From positions 1-34,052 of the forward strand of contig NW_021940940.1 of the NCBI RefSeq assembly GCF_004337985.1: DNA of 34,052 bases, read 5' to 3'. Below, in pieces: positions 18,473-29,016 of the stretch. A model generated the notes under the pieces. It saw only the letters and a list, made by a program, of their open reading frames with translations, had not been told where the DNA came from and searched no databases. The stretch comes from Pyricularia pennisetigena. Its lineage: Eukaryota > Ascomycota > Sordariomycetes > Magnaporthales > Pyriculariaceae. A program made the position numbers and the translations under genes. The stretch's first letter is position 1, and each line of letters starts with the position of its first letter.

Positions 18473-18990
18473 CTGCACCTTCAAGACATCTACAAGCAGG
18501 TATCAGAATTAAATTAACGAACTTTAGAGATCTATGAAGTGCAAACTTAAACATGACACTGCAACGGATGCCCTCCCTTTGCTCCGACGACAGCTGTCCT
18601 CATGAACAGCATTGAAAACCCTCCAATAAGGCCAGATATCAGATTGACGAAGCCTCTGATAAGAGGTCGATGACCGGCCCAAGTATGAACAGACAGGTGA
18701 GGGGTTCAACTTATGACGACTGGCTAGGAAAACAACCAACTGGTTTGTAATGGGGCTCCCCAGCTTTCACTCCTTCGACCCAGCACAGCACCGTGCAGCG
18801 CGAGAGCGGCCAGAGTCAGTCCGAGCCGGGCTGGCTGCCTTCAAAATCAAGGGTTAGATCTTCTAGTATCTTGTAATGCTTTATCTCTAGTCTCTGTAGC
18901 CTGGTGTCCATTGATTATTCTGTGCTGGGTACGGATCGTCTGATATTGGAGTTCATTACCATGCTGGAGCTCGCGAACTTTGGTTTGTAG
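18473..18990 (-). repeat. Dispersed repeat, right copy (longer form)
   Basis: Inverted relative to the copy at 3436-3783 and about 180 bp longer. Homologous blocks in minus-strand order are the CAAAGTTCGCGAGCTCCAGC run, the GACGATCCGTACCCAGCACA run, the GGCAGCCAGCCCGGCTCGGA run, then the extra internal segment, then the CTCTAAAGTTCGTTAATTT run, ending near AAGGTGCA. The end abuts the truncated regulator gene. It carries the C-terminal part of the 80-codon ORF at 18847-19089. Class not determined. Confidence 0.75.
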
Positions 18991-19089
18991 AGCTTCAATC
19001 ATAGCACAATTCTCCCGCAGCATTTGTTTTTGGGAAAAGTTCTCCTCTATGACTAAGCATAGAGCTCTAGCAAGGTCTGTGCTTGCCAT
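18847..19089 (-). CDS. Short coiled-coil ORF within the dispersed repeat
   Basis: The ATG at 19089 gives 80 residues: MASTDLARALCLVIEENFSQ, then a coiled-coil-like run (EALQTKVRELQHGNELQYQT) and a basic end. Its C-terminal half lies in the repeated sequence and is also present, broken, in the left copy near 3436-3560. It is probably the tail of a transposon protein rather than a host gene; such coiled-coil tails occur in several transposase families, but I cannot say which one this is. Confidence 0.4.
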   Translation of the reverse strand: MASTDLARALCLVIEENFSQKQMLRENCAMIEALQTKVRELQHGNELQYQTIRTQHRIINGHQATETRDKALQDTRRSNP

Positions 19090-19470
19090 TGTGGTCGGTA
19101 AAAGTTATCAATGAGGCTATAGTCAGTGAAAGCCAGCTTGGTATAAAGTCGTCAAATTGGGCAGCATGAGAACGTACATATGATGTGACAAGTTTTGATA
19201 AGCTACTAGTTTTGCCTAGTGGAGGCCTGATCCGTGCTCGTTCAAAAACTGATTCCTTAAGAAGCAATCGGACATTCCCCGCCTTTTGTATGAGAAGTTA
19301 CCTTATGTTCACCAAAAAGCGGAATAGAGTGGGGCTGGTGACTTCACTCGGACTCGTCTATTTTGCGGCTTAGATCTCAGCTTGAGAACGGAGGAGCTGT
19401 TTGCATCATGTCAATGGCCAGATATGTCGCTATATTGCTCAAGGGGGTGGGTTGGGTGGTCTAGGTTTGG
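19090..19470. other. Intergenic stretch between repeat and retroelement remnant
   Basis: No supported gene. Possibly further degraded transposon sequence upstream of the recognisable RNase H region. Confidence 0.3.
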
Positions 19471-20610
19471 TACGGCAAAGAACTGCTAGCAGTCGTTCGG
19501 GCGTTAAAAACCTTGAGACCAGAGCTGATGGGTATCAAAAAGAAATTTGTGGCGATTACAGACCACAAAGCCTTGGAGTACTTTTCCTCTAAGTGACTGC
19601 TCAACTCACGGCAGGCCGCCTCGACCGACTTCTTCTTACAGTATAATTTCGAGATCACTTATCGTCCGGGCAGCGAAAACGTGCGAGCAGATGCTTCGAC
19701 CCGCAAGGCAGAAGATGTGCAAGGTCAGAAAGAACGTCAGGAAGCAGAGCGTTACATGGCGATTTTCCGTCCTGTCGACAGCGCTGGCGACAACCTTTAC
19801 GTGATCAGCCCTTTGACATTGGCAAACTGTTGCCGACGGCGATTTTGGAGCGCTGTTGGCAGCGGTCGAACGAACCGGCGGAGCCGGAGAGCTGCTATTT
19901 GTTGCACTAAAAAACACCGTCAAAAGACGAAAGCTCCCGTCTCTGACAATGCCAGTGACTTCGGTAAATATAGCCTGCAACACTATTCGCCGAGGAGGTG
20001 CTTAGGGCTAACGAGCAATCACCATCACTGGAACAGTACCGCGTAAAGGCCCGCAACCCTGAAGAAAAGCATTGGACGCTGGTGCAAGATAGACACGTAC
20101 TGTACCGAGTGAGATTGGTGATCCCATATCACGAGGAATGGCCCGTCAATGTAATCCGCGAAGTCCACGGTTTAACCATCGCTACAGCCCATCCTGGTCG
20201 CAACAGAACCCGTCGATAGGTGGCACAACAATTTTGGTGGACCGCTATGTCGCCCACTGCTCCTGTGGGTCAGCCAAGATCCCCAGAGACTTTTACAGCC
20301 ATTACCCGTACCGGATCGACAATGGGGCACCATCGTCGCTTACTCTGCACTACCTGCAGACAATCATTGACAACGGGTCCGTTGCACTGCGCTGACGCTT
20401 GCTTACTTCCTAAATGGATGCATTGTGGAACAATGCTGGTGAAGGGCCTTCTAGTGTGGTGTTTAGGACTCCTCTGGTTGACAGTGGGTAATGCCAAGTC
20501 GAAGTCGGGAAACGATAACCTGTTCGTGATGATCGATGCGCTGACGAAACGGTCGTGGGCAGTTCCATGCACCAGAACGGGCTACCGCAAATTAGAGCAA
20601 AGACTGGACG
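19471..20610 (+). mobile_element. Ty3/gypsy retrotransposon pol remnant (RNase H to integrase)
   Basis: From 19471 one plus frame gives the end of the RNase H/connection domain: YGKELLAVVRALKTLRPELM, then FVAITDHKALEYFSSK, a TGA at 19594-19596, then DFFLQYNFEITYRPGSENVR and ADASTRK. After a frameshift near 19830 come the integrase zinc-binding region (LVIPYHEEWPVNVIREVHGL, then TAHPGRNRTRR, with the H and C positions of an HHCC module) and, in another frame, the start of the integrase core (NDNLFVMIDALTKRSWAVPC, holding the first catalytic Asp). Similarity ends near 20610. Reverse transcriptase, protease, gag and a matching pair of LTRs are not seen. Several stops and frameshifts show it is inactive. 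Confidence 0.85.
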
Positions 20611-20892
20611 TTGATAGCTTAATTTTGAGCCAAATCTGGATCTTCCCTCAGATCGTCAAGTAGGCGCAAGTAGCTTTAAGCCCCTCATTCGTGACTGTTA
20701 TGTTTAGTAATTTGGGGTGTACGTAACCGATTGCAGCCAGTTTCAGCTGTTGCGTTTGGTGATTTGGAGAGTGAAGGCATTTGGCTACCATGTTCGGCGA
20801 TGTTGGCTGTACCCACACCTCCCAAATCGCCAAGCGAAGGAACCTGCCCTTAGAACCATCACTTCCCGATCGAATAAATTGGCTACTCCACC
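20611..20892. other. Stretch after the retroelement remnant
   Basis: Frames on both strands are present but none is recognisable. Probably degraded transposon sequence. Confidence 0.3.
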
Positions 20893-21510
20893 TTATCGCC
20901 CGTCCACCTTCAAACATGCAGTTGTTCGAGCATTTGATAACTTGAACCCACCTGGCACGGTTCGTTGAAATGCTTCGTTCGGGTCGTATTTGAACGCAAC
21001 CTCCTCAATAAACGCAAGGTTTTTCTCTCCATAGCTGCCCAGAGGGTTCTGGCTAAGGTCGGCGTAGTTGAGAAAAAGATACTCGTCGTCAGCTCCATTC
21101 TCGACCGAAAACGTTTTGATGGTGTCCACCCAGGTAGTCATTTTGGCGTTGACTAGCTTTTTGAGCTTTGGGTCTTTATATGCAACCATACTGAGAAACA
21201 AGACAAGATTTTCGCTACGATCCTCGAGCCCTAGCACGTTGCCGCCGCTTGCTGCGGCCTGCCTGAACTGCTCCACCGATAAGCCTTGAAACACGCATTG
21301 CGCTGTAAGACCGAGTGACGGCTTTGCCCCCAGTTCTTTCATCATGTTCAGGTAGGTCTCAACGGCGTGGGCCATGACATCGCCATTGTTTTTAAATGGC
21401 AGCGTCCTCCAGGCGTTGTAACTGTCCTGCGTCAGCTTCAACTCATTAGTAAAGTGGAAGCATTGGAAACATTGCGTAGGATCCGTGTCTTTCTTTTTGT
21501 AGATTCGCAC
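20893..21510 (-). pseudogene. FAD-dependent oxidoreductase (berberine-bridge type), C-terminal half
   Basis: The frame, open for 205 codons from a GTG, reads as the C-terminal substrate/BBE half of a fungal FAD-linked oxidoreductase. It has AWRTLPFKNNGDVMAHAVET, then SGGNVLGLEDRSENLVLFLS, and the signature end EYLFLNYADLSQNPLGSYGE, KNLAFIEEVAFKYDPNEAFQ, VPGGFKLSN. Members are secreted or vesicular flavoenzymes often found in secondary-metabolite pathways. The N-terminal FAD_binding_4 domain (with the His/Cys flavin attachment and GGH motif) is absent: upstream on this strand the frame closes at a TAG, and the region up to 22.3 kb shows no FAD-domain motif. About 12 extra residues follow the usual end, so the original stop may be lost. 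A truncated gene, or at best a lone exon. Confidence 0.7.
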
Positions 21511-22048
21511 GGGAAAGAATGGTGCGGCAAGGCCCAGCCAGGAGCAAATTGGTATGCGCTACCTGCCTCACCCAAAATGTGGCCATTGGTGATACCTTGT
21601 GGTTAGTCCCAACAGCAAACAGGACTTGGTGTGTGCGCGAAAAACAACATCTTTGGTGGCTATTACCAGCATCTCGATATCCTCACCGTCGCCGATGTGG
21701 TACACGATCTTGACCTTTGTTTTTTCCCACCGGGCCATGGCGACGATGGTGGTGATGGCTCTCAGTGGCGGGGCGCCCTAATACCCGAAACCGAATCGAG
21801 AGGCGCACATGGCCTCGTCCTGCACCTGGACGAGCAAGACAACACGACAAAGATCCCGACCCCTGATCCGGGATCGAGAACTAGGTACCGCTACGTTCTC
21901 CACGAAAGGCCATGCACGCGCCATGGGGAGAAACACAGTCTACAGGATGATTTGACTTTAATGCTTTCTGTCCATCGCGCGCCCAACGGCACCTGCATTC
22001 AATCAGCTAACCATAAACCCATCACCACTGCAGATTCTTGCCTGCGAC
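21511..22048. other. GC-rich stretch with conflicting coding traces
   Basis: Plus and minus strands both have open frames. A minus-strand ATG run at about 21738-21570 (MARWEKTKVKIVYHIGDGED, then IEMLVIATKDVVFRAHTK) looks like genuine protein but matches no family I know. The long plus frame beginning at 21631 has composition typical of a shadow. I cannot choose between them. Confidence 0.3.
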
Positions 22049-22285
22049 TTGCCCCTCACTCACGACGGCGTCGAGACCCTCGATACCTACAAATCGGCAA
22101 GTCTGACACCAGCGACCCCAGGCTCGCTCTCATCGCACCAAGGAGGGGAGACGTGGCCAGAAAACGCATCCGCACTGGGTCTGGCTCGCTTTCGAGGATC
22201 TGCAGCTATGCGATGCTTCACCAACGATGGAAATCTGAGTATACCTGATGAAAGCGAGCAGTCAAGCATAGATGTTGATGGATAG
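22010..22285 (+). CDS. Possible terminal exon
   Basis: A branch point-like GCTAAC (about 22007) and acceptor TGCAG (ending at 22032) precede a GC-rich frame: ILACDLPLTHDGVETLDTYK, SASLTPATPGSLSSHQ, then ALGLARFRGSAAMRCFTNDG, ending at a TAG at 22283-22285. Exon-like, but I found no upstream exon in a compatible phase, and I do not recognise the sequence. Confidence 0.25.
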   Translation, partial: TINPSPLQILACDLPLTHDGVETLDTYKSASLTPATPGSLSSHQGGETWPENASALGLARFRGSAAMRCFTNDGNLSIPDESEQSSIDVDG

Positions 22286-23152
22286 ATAAGATCGCTGGCA
22301 AAATCTGAGGGTCTGACCATCGGAGCGTTTCTTTGCAAAGTATCCAAGGGGAATAAACATGGTGTAGAAAATGGAGATTTGTGCTTTCACAAATGATACT
22401 AAATCGAGAGCACAAATCACCACAACATAGACACCCAGAGAGGACTGTTGAGCCAGAGGAGAAGAATGAGAATCATTCAGAGGGCTGTTGAGGCCACGAG
22501 TAAAGATCATCCAAAACGGGCCATTTTACTCAAAGGTCTTGCAAATCAACTTATCAGTACATGATCGCGTATTGGAGCAATGGCAGATCTTGAAGAACCC
22601 ATCAGAGTGGGCCAAGAAGCTGTTGCAGTCACTCCACTCGAGCATCTAGACCGAGCCCGTGTTTTAAGCAGCCTTAGGATGGGTTGAGTGACAGATGCGA
22701 GGGCTCCTAGGCTTGTTGACTAGATTGAGAGCCTTTAAGTCGATGCGGGGAATGCTTAGCCCAGGGACGAATAAGGGGATATTGGTCGGAGATGTGGTGA
22801 TTGGTAAAATTCTTGTGCAGTGTGACCTTGGCCGACAGTACCCCAGCAAGAGCCTGCCCTGGTGCACAGGACATCAAAAATGCTTGCGATGTTCAGGACG
22901 GTGGATCTGTTGACAAGAATATTACAGATAAGCTTGAACGGCTTCCTGATAATAACCCCATTTGGCTGGGGAACTGTACTACCGAGTTCTACCGGTCATG
23001 GTGACAAAGCTGAGTCTACCATCCACGTAGAGAGTTCAACAGCGATCCCAAATGCAGAACAAATCCTAACCCTCCTACGAAAAAGAAGCTCACATGTTTC
23101 AGTGACTAGCACATAGTTTGGGAACGAAATCAGTTTTATAAACTGACTTCCG
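22286..23152. other. Intergenic stretch, nothing recognised
   Basis: No supported gene. The open frames have low-complexity or Pro/Ser-heavy composition without motifs or splice partners. Confidence 0.35.
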
Positions 23153-23549
23153 TTACTGGTTTTGCATGTTCTGGGCCTTGGCTGTGGAAGTGGCCTCTGG
23201 GTCTATTGTCGAAGGGCCTCCCGGGTTTCCGTTAGCTGGTTGATTTGACCCAGTCGTGATCGGGTCCTTTCTGCACCTGGAATTTGACAGTATGCGGCAT
23301 GCAATCAATCACACCTATCACTGAGCCTGTAACTCACTTAAACGCCGACAAGGCGAGAATGTACTGCTCGTAAATATCTTGCGCTAACTGCCCCGATTGT
23401 GAACCAAGACGACGATGGGGAAGACCACCGATTTTGTGCCTTCGACCTCTGTCTACAGTACGCTTTCTTGTCTTGCATATCGCTGGTCTCAGTTGGGTAT
23501 GGGGCACCGAGCGAGGTAAGTGCTTCAGTTCGGCCTCTGAACGCCGCTC
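23153..23549 (-). CDS. Two-exon C-terminal coding fragment, family unknown
   Basis: A minus-strand frame open from after a TGA near 23552 to 23338 reads EAELKHLPRSVPHTQLRPAI, CKTRKRTVDRGRRHKIGGLP, HRRLGSQSGQLAQDIYEQYI, LALSAFK. It then meets a good donor (GTGAGT from 23337). Removing 61 nt (to the acceptor TTCCAG, exon from 23276) continues in frame with CRKDPITTGSNQPANGNPGG and PSTIDPEATSTAKAQ to a TAA at 23155-23153. The N-terminal part is very basic; the tail is Asn/Gly/Pro/Ser-rich. No ATG lies in the first exon near its start, so the 5' end is missing or further upstream. I do not recognise the family. The splice fit is the main support. Confidence 0.4.
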
Positions 23550-23552
23550 TCA

Positions 23553-25564
23553 GGGATCACGACTCGCCTGCACAGCGACCTACCGGAATGCGCTGTGTTT
23601 TCTTCATTGATGCCAAATCACATAGTCCTGTCGCGCAGGCTGAATCTGAGTTGGGACTTCGTGAGAGGGAGTTTCTCATAACCTCTCTGTTCCAGTTCAG
23701 TGACGCTAAATTGTTAAAAGGTGGAGGCCAGTGATTTTAGTGAAGAGAGACATCTACACGCCCTGAGATGGCCTGAGAATGATGAAAGAACCGGAGGCGG
23801 GGCCGTTGCTTGGTTTCATGGCTCAAAACCTACAGCCTATAAACACCCATGAGTGTCATATGAAGAAGCTCTCGCTTCATGCAGTGCTATTGAAGCCGGT
23901 TTGTTGTAAAGTAGGCTTCCATCTTGAAACTTCCCGACACTGGCGATATGCCGTGGCCTGAAATAGCCTTCAGGGGTTAGCCTGGGTTCCAAGAGGGGGT
24001 TGAGCAAACTTACAATGGGGCCGCGGTGGTGCATTTTATACTATAGCTAGATAAAACAGCTCAAGAAGGTCATTGAATATGTGGAGGAATCACGTCTCCC
24101 AAATAAGCGGGCGGACTGCAGAGTTGGTTGTCATCACACTGTAATCTGTACGCTAGCTTTGTAGTTGCCTTGTTTCGAGCTTGCAAGACAAGATATGCGT
24201 TGTCACTTGCGGTGATGCCCGCTAGAACATCGCATTGCTCTTGCCTCTCATTTCTGCAGCTCGACTTCAGGCATCTGGTTAAGGATAAGTCTAAAAACGT
24301 ATATCCCCTATGATGACACTGGGTGGGTCGGAATTTGGAGGCTGACTAAGAGCCTGATCTTCTCGTTATCTAGCGCTCGCGTTCTAACAACAAATCGCTC
24401 GCTACGTCGAAATTTTGGGGGTTGGTTTTAAACCTTAAGTGTATTTTATGCTGACGTGACCACTCAAGCTGCTGTATAAAAGGCTGGGCAGCCAGGGCGA
24501 TGGGACTTCGTGAATCAAACAATCCTGAGAGTGCCTTTGCGTGGCCCGGACGTCGACAACCCGCTCAATAGACGGTGGAAATAACGATGCTACCAGAGCC
24601 TTTGGCACAAATACGATGTAGAAAACCATTGCCCTTTGAGCGATAACCGAAAGATGTTCAAAAAATGTAGTCCAACCACAACTTCCAGGCTGACTTTTCA
24701 GCAACCGACTTCGCGCCCCGGGAACCAAAGACAAAGCCGTTTGATTCTTGGCCTGTTATTATTCTGGCTTCACCCATATTCCGACGGGTTTTCGGTTAAT
24801 AGATCGGATCTCTGGAACGTTTAGGCATCGGCTCCACCCTAAAATATCAGTTCTAGACCTATTAAATTAGTAATACGCTGAAAATTGATCTTCTGAGTTT
24901 CTGTACCTTGCGGGAGGGTGGCTATCTAAAAGGAAAAGCCTGAAACTAACGTTTTTGTTGTGAACGTTGTTCTCTTTATAATTTTATCTAAACGAATGTA
25001 TCTATCCAGCTGGGTTTATATAATCGCGCCGGATTTTGTATCATACCAGCTTAATCCTAGGTAACTGAAGCAAAAGAGTGTCTCGCACGTAGTAAAGTTG
25101 TGCTTTGAGTAGGAAAACGCATCATGTAAAGTAAGTGCGTGTTATGCCTCTGTCAAAACGCGGAATTCAAGCCGTTGTGGCTGATTCAGCTGGTTTCAGC
25201 CTGATTCAAGCTCGGTTGTGGCTGAATGCTTTGTCAAAGTTCTGAGTGCCGGATCTCGGGCTGATTGCGGTGATTTAGTACGCGACAGTTTTACAGGCGC
25301 TTGGATTGTGAGAGACTTCAAAACACAGAGAAAAAAGCAAAGAAAATCTCTAGTAATATCTCTTCCCGGACATCTCTCTTCTTATTTCATTCCCTTCTAG
25401 CGTTGAGATACAGCGTTGGTTTTGTTCCTTTTCTCGTCTAAGAAACATCATGAGACATCCGGGGTTACAGACTGGGTGTTGTCTGCATATCCCTGGCCAA
25501 CGAGATCTCTTTGCAAATGTCCACCGGGATGCTGTTGGCTTTTCCTTGGTAGTCTTTTTTTGTT
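23553..25564. other. 2-kb gene-poor stretch
   Basis: No supported gene. 24830-25130 is AT-rich. A minus-strand run at 23837-24034 (RLTPEGYFRPRHIASVGKF) is weakly protein-like but isolated. The last few hundred bases are probably the 3' flank of the regulator gene. Confidence 0.4.
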
Positions 25565-27792
25565 TTAAACAACCATCCAAAATTCGTTTCCCTTTTTGAC
25601 ATTTGACCGCCACGGAAAACATTCTTTCTCCGTGCTGGCAGTCGTCTCACGAATGCGTTTGTGATCATCTGGTTGGTTTCCAATTTTGAGTGTACCTGGA
25701 ATGGAGGTGTCTGAGTTGGCGGGTTGGTGAGCCGTTCCTTGCCGGAAATGCTCCGGTGCGTCTGCCTTTTGATCTGCAACCTGAGAAGGTTGATTAAAGA
25801 GAGATTCGCAATTATATTCATCGCCGTTGCGCTGCTCGTTGAGCAACTCGATCCCTTCTGAATCATCGTGGAGCAAATCATTTTCAGAAACATTTGGGTT
25901 CAGCTCGAATGAAACCAATAACTTGGCCAAAGACCCTCCTTGATCCTCTGCTGGAATTGGCGTGATAACCGTTCGGATCTGGGTTACAAAACAATCAAGA
26001 TTTATTACGGCGTGGCCTTTTGAAGACGACAGATAGGCTGCAACCCGGGAATGCTCGACAGGTGCCGGAGCTGAAATGATTTCTGACCCTTTGACTGCGC
26101 TGTTGTGATTAAAGATCGCTGATCTTGAGACCTTTTGAGCGCATAGCTTAAAACTGACAGAAATGGTGCTGTCCGGGATGTAATACCAAACCGTAAACCC
26201 CGTGACGTGCTGGCTAACATCAAAGTCGTATTGCCATGAATACTCTGCAAACATGTCTTTCATTTGCAAGCAAACATTTATGCTTGGCGACAATTCGTAC
26301 TTGAAGAATGAGGTGATGTCATCTTCATCCCCTTCTTTTCGAAAAAGCGCAGTGGCCGTATTCGTGTAAGGCGCTGGAGCCAGGGTCGATAGAAGATCAC
26401 TTGGCTCCTGGAAGGGTTTGAGATTCCAGTTTGTGCTCCCAATGATCGGCCAAGTATTTGATTGACAAATGGGGGCAGCTATGGAGCCAGTTTCGATGTC
26501 TATGCCCATCGGAACCAGCCCTACCTCCTGCCGTTGCCATGAATGCGCTCCCGACCTGACTATCGAGTATGGGCCTTTTTGGTCATAATTCTGTGTGGTG
26601 TCCATGTTCCCATAGCCTGCTAGAAATTCAGTCCAAGGAGAGTCTTGGAGGTTGCGTTCAAGGCTGTCTCTTTGGGAAAAGGTGTTAACGCATTGTGCAC
26701 ATTCGTAGGTTCGATCACCCGTATCTAAAAGACTGTTAGCCATATTTTAGCACTTTTACATTTTGTGGATGCTTTTTCTTACGGATAACATATTCCGGCA
26801 TGTGAGTTTTATTGCAGTAATAGGGAAGTTTTTCGTCACCATTCTTCTGCGAAATAAGTTTTGCAGCCGGGCTACCTGCAACTGGGCCCTGAGGTTGTCC
26901 GGGTGCATTTTGAAGCATGCCAAGAGGGCCTTGAGAACCAAGTTCACTGACTTGTGTCTCTCTGTTCTTCTCAGTTGTCTGAAGCTGCGTCAAGGTACTT
27001 TGGGCGGATTGAGAAAAAGTTTCCCTCGGGGGGACCATGCCACTAGTCGTCATGGGATACAAGAGTGGCTGATCCTGTGCCAACATTGACAGAACTTGCA
27101 GAGCCGCTAGCATATCCTGCCTATGGTTGAATAGGTTGAGATGAGGGCAATTTTCTGGCGAGTAGTCAGGGTCGGCTTCGATGCCCAATGCCTCCTTAGC
27201 GTCGCTTCGCGCTTGATGTGTGAGCTGCTCGTGAACGAGTGGTATTGTATGCGCCTGGGGTCCTTGCTGCTTCACATGGTTTATCGACTGCAGACACGGC
27301 ACCGATGCGTGTGATTCGACTTGCGTGGTTGCCACGGGATTGGCAACATAAGGTACTGGTGCGTAGGTCGCCGCCTGGCCCTGCATGTAGTTACCATCTT
27401 GAATTATGAAGCTCTCGCCAGGTCCAGCCTCTGAACAGCCAAGACTGCTTTGGATAAACGAGGGCAAAACTGGTGACGGACCCATGCCGCTTTCTGTCAG
27501 ATCCAAATCATTCGCCCCGTGGCCTTGGTAGCTACCATTGCGGTGCAGATTATGCAAGTCCCGATTCTCCTTATATCTGGCCTTGGTCCCTGTTGCTATG
27601 GTTAGCTCAATACTCAAGACCCTGTTCTTTGATTGATATGGATGTATACGTACGGTATTTGCTCTTCGCTACGCGATTTTGAGTGCGCTTCCTCTCTTCT
27701 GAATCTGATTTTTGAGACCATTCGTCTGACTTGTGCTTCGACTTGCTCAAGGAGCCGCGTTTCCTCGAACCCCGTGTCGATGATGACGGCAT
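25565..27792 (-). CDS. Three-exon putative transcription factor: bZIP-type basic region plus degenerate C2H2 finger
   Basis: Exons 27792-27654, 27589-26783 and 26724-25565 join in frame into 701 residues. Intron 1 (64 nt): GTACGT, AGCTAACC, CAACAG. Intron 2 (58 nt): GTAAGA, GGCTAACAG, TTTTAG. Splicing 1 completes the basic region ERKRTQNRVAKSKYRTKARY with the bZIP spacing N-x7-R (N39, R47); no leucine heptads follow, so the zipper is absent or replaced. Splicing 2 creates HTGDRTYECAQCVNTFSQRD SLERNL at 316-341 (listed as two pieces), a C2H2 linker (H-TGD-R) followed by C-x2-C-x12 with Asn340 where His is expected and no second His. A poor finger-like run (PYYCNKTH) precedes it. The middle is Gln/Pro/Ser-rich and looks disordered; the C-terminal third (LLNEQRNGDEYNCESLFNQP and on) is acidic then basic. 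Nuclear DNA binding is inferred. Pathway unknown. Confidence 0.65.
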
Positions 27793-29016
27793 ATCTGAGA
27801 GTTGGGTCCTGGCCCTGGATCGCTTGAGAATGCCTGTCTGTGAGCGGTTTATGAGATGACAGGAGATAGACCTAGATGATGTTGATGTATGTCCTGAGTG
27901 GGATTTGGTATTGGCAGATAGGTATATGTGGAAAGTTCTTGCTGTGGCCCTCTGGTGAGCTTGAGGTAGCTACTGATTTATATTGGGAAAAGGTGTCTCT
28001 TGCCGTCAAGGTAACAGTTCGGTTAGATTTCCCAATAGAACTTTTGCTAGAGGATCGGAAGTTTCCACAGTGCATATATGTATCCATAGCATGTAAGCCT
28101 CCGCCCTGATTTCAGCATCTACGAGCTTCCTTGCAAAAGCTTGGCGGCCACATTCTGATCCAGGGTTGTTAACTTGTGTGCTCAGGGTCGGGCGCCTTCT
28201 AAGAGGTATCATACACCACGCCCTTCTCAACCTCTTCCTACAGTCTGTCAATCACATTGGTACTAAGCGTCCGCCCCATTCCTTGACCATGTTGAGTTCA
28301 GAGTACCGTTTTCCAAAACGCCGAATCTTGCTTGTCATTCAGCTTAAAGGGGCATGTGGTGTAGGTAACTTTCAGCTATCTTGGGGTAGCTATACCTCAA
28401 GGTCAATCACGAAATACTCCCTGCAGATACCCTACCATGGCACTTGTCTCCAGCACCACAAGACAGGGATGTTGAAATGTTATGGCGACCTTCGTTGACT
28501 AAACTGGCTGTAATACACCCAACCGAGAGTACTCAGTCCCAGGCAAAAAGAACCACACCCCGGTATAGTGCAACGTCTAATGAACTTCCACAACGTTAAC
28601 CAATTTTGGTGTAATCTCGAAACTTCCGACCCACAGGTACTTCGTGTACTTTGTGTACTTTTTTGCAGGCTGCCATCAATTGACTTAACGATTTAATTTG
28701 CCAACACTGTACCGGGAAGTGGTTTTTTACCCCTACCACGTAGTAGAAATCCACTGGCGAGCTCTCCACAAGCATCTAAAAACACCCCCCCCCCCCATGG
28801 ACCCATTCCGAAGCAAGGATAGCAAGCATGATCCAGAATTGGCCTTGTCGGCAAAAGGCCACTCGCTCGCCCTTTGCGAATCACGAAAGACATAACTACG
28901 AAACCAAGGGATTATAATAACAAAGTGTGCCGCCATGGCAAGTCTTTTGCCATGGTTGCCATGGGATTCTCGAATTGGCTTCAAGTCACCTGTTCTGCCC
29001 GACTTTTTGTATCAAA
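27793..29016. other. Intergenic region upstream of the regulator gene
   Basis: It holds the presumed promoter of the regulator. A minus-strand trace at 28006-28130 (FARKLVDAEIRAEAYMLWIH) is coding-like but isolated. A run of 12 C lies at 28785-28796. No supported gene. Confidence 0.35.

Noticed and set aside
21631..22248. 205-codon plus-strand frame
   Set aside because: Starts with GTG, composition is Arg/His/Pro/Asp-heavy as in antisense or out-of-frame reading, and other frames in the region look at least as good.
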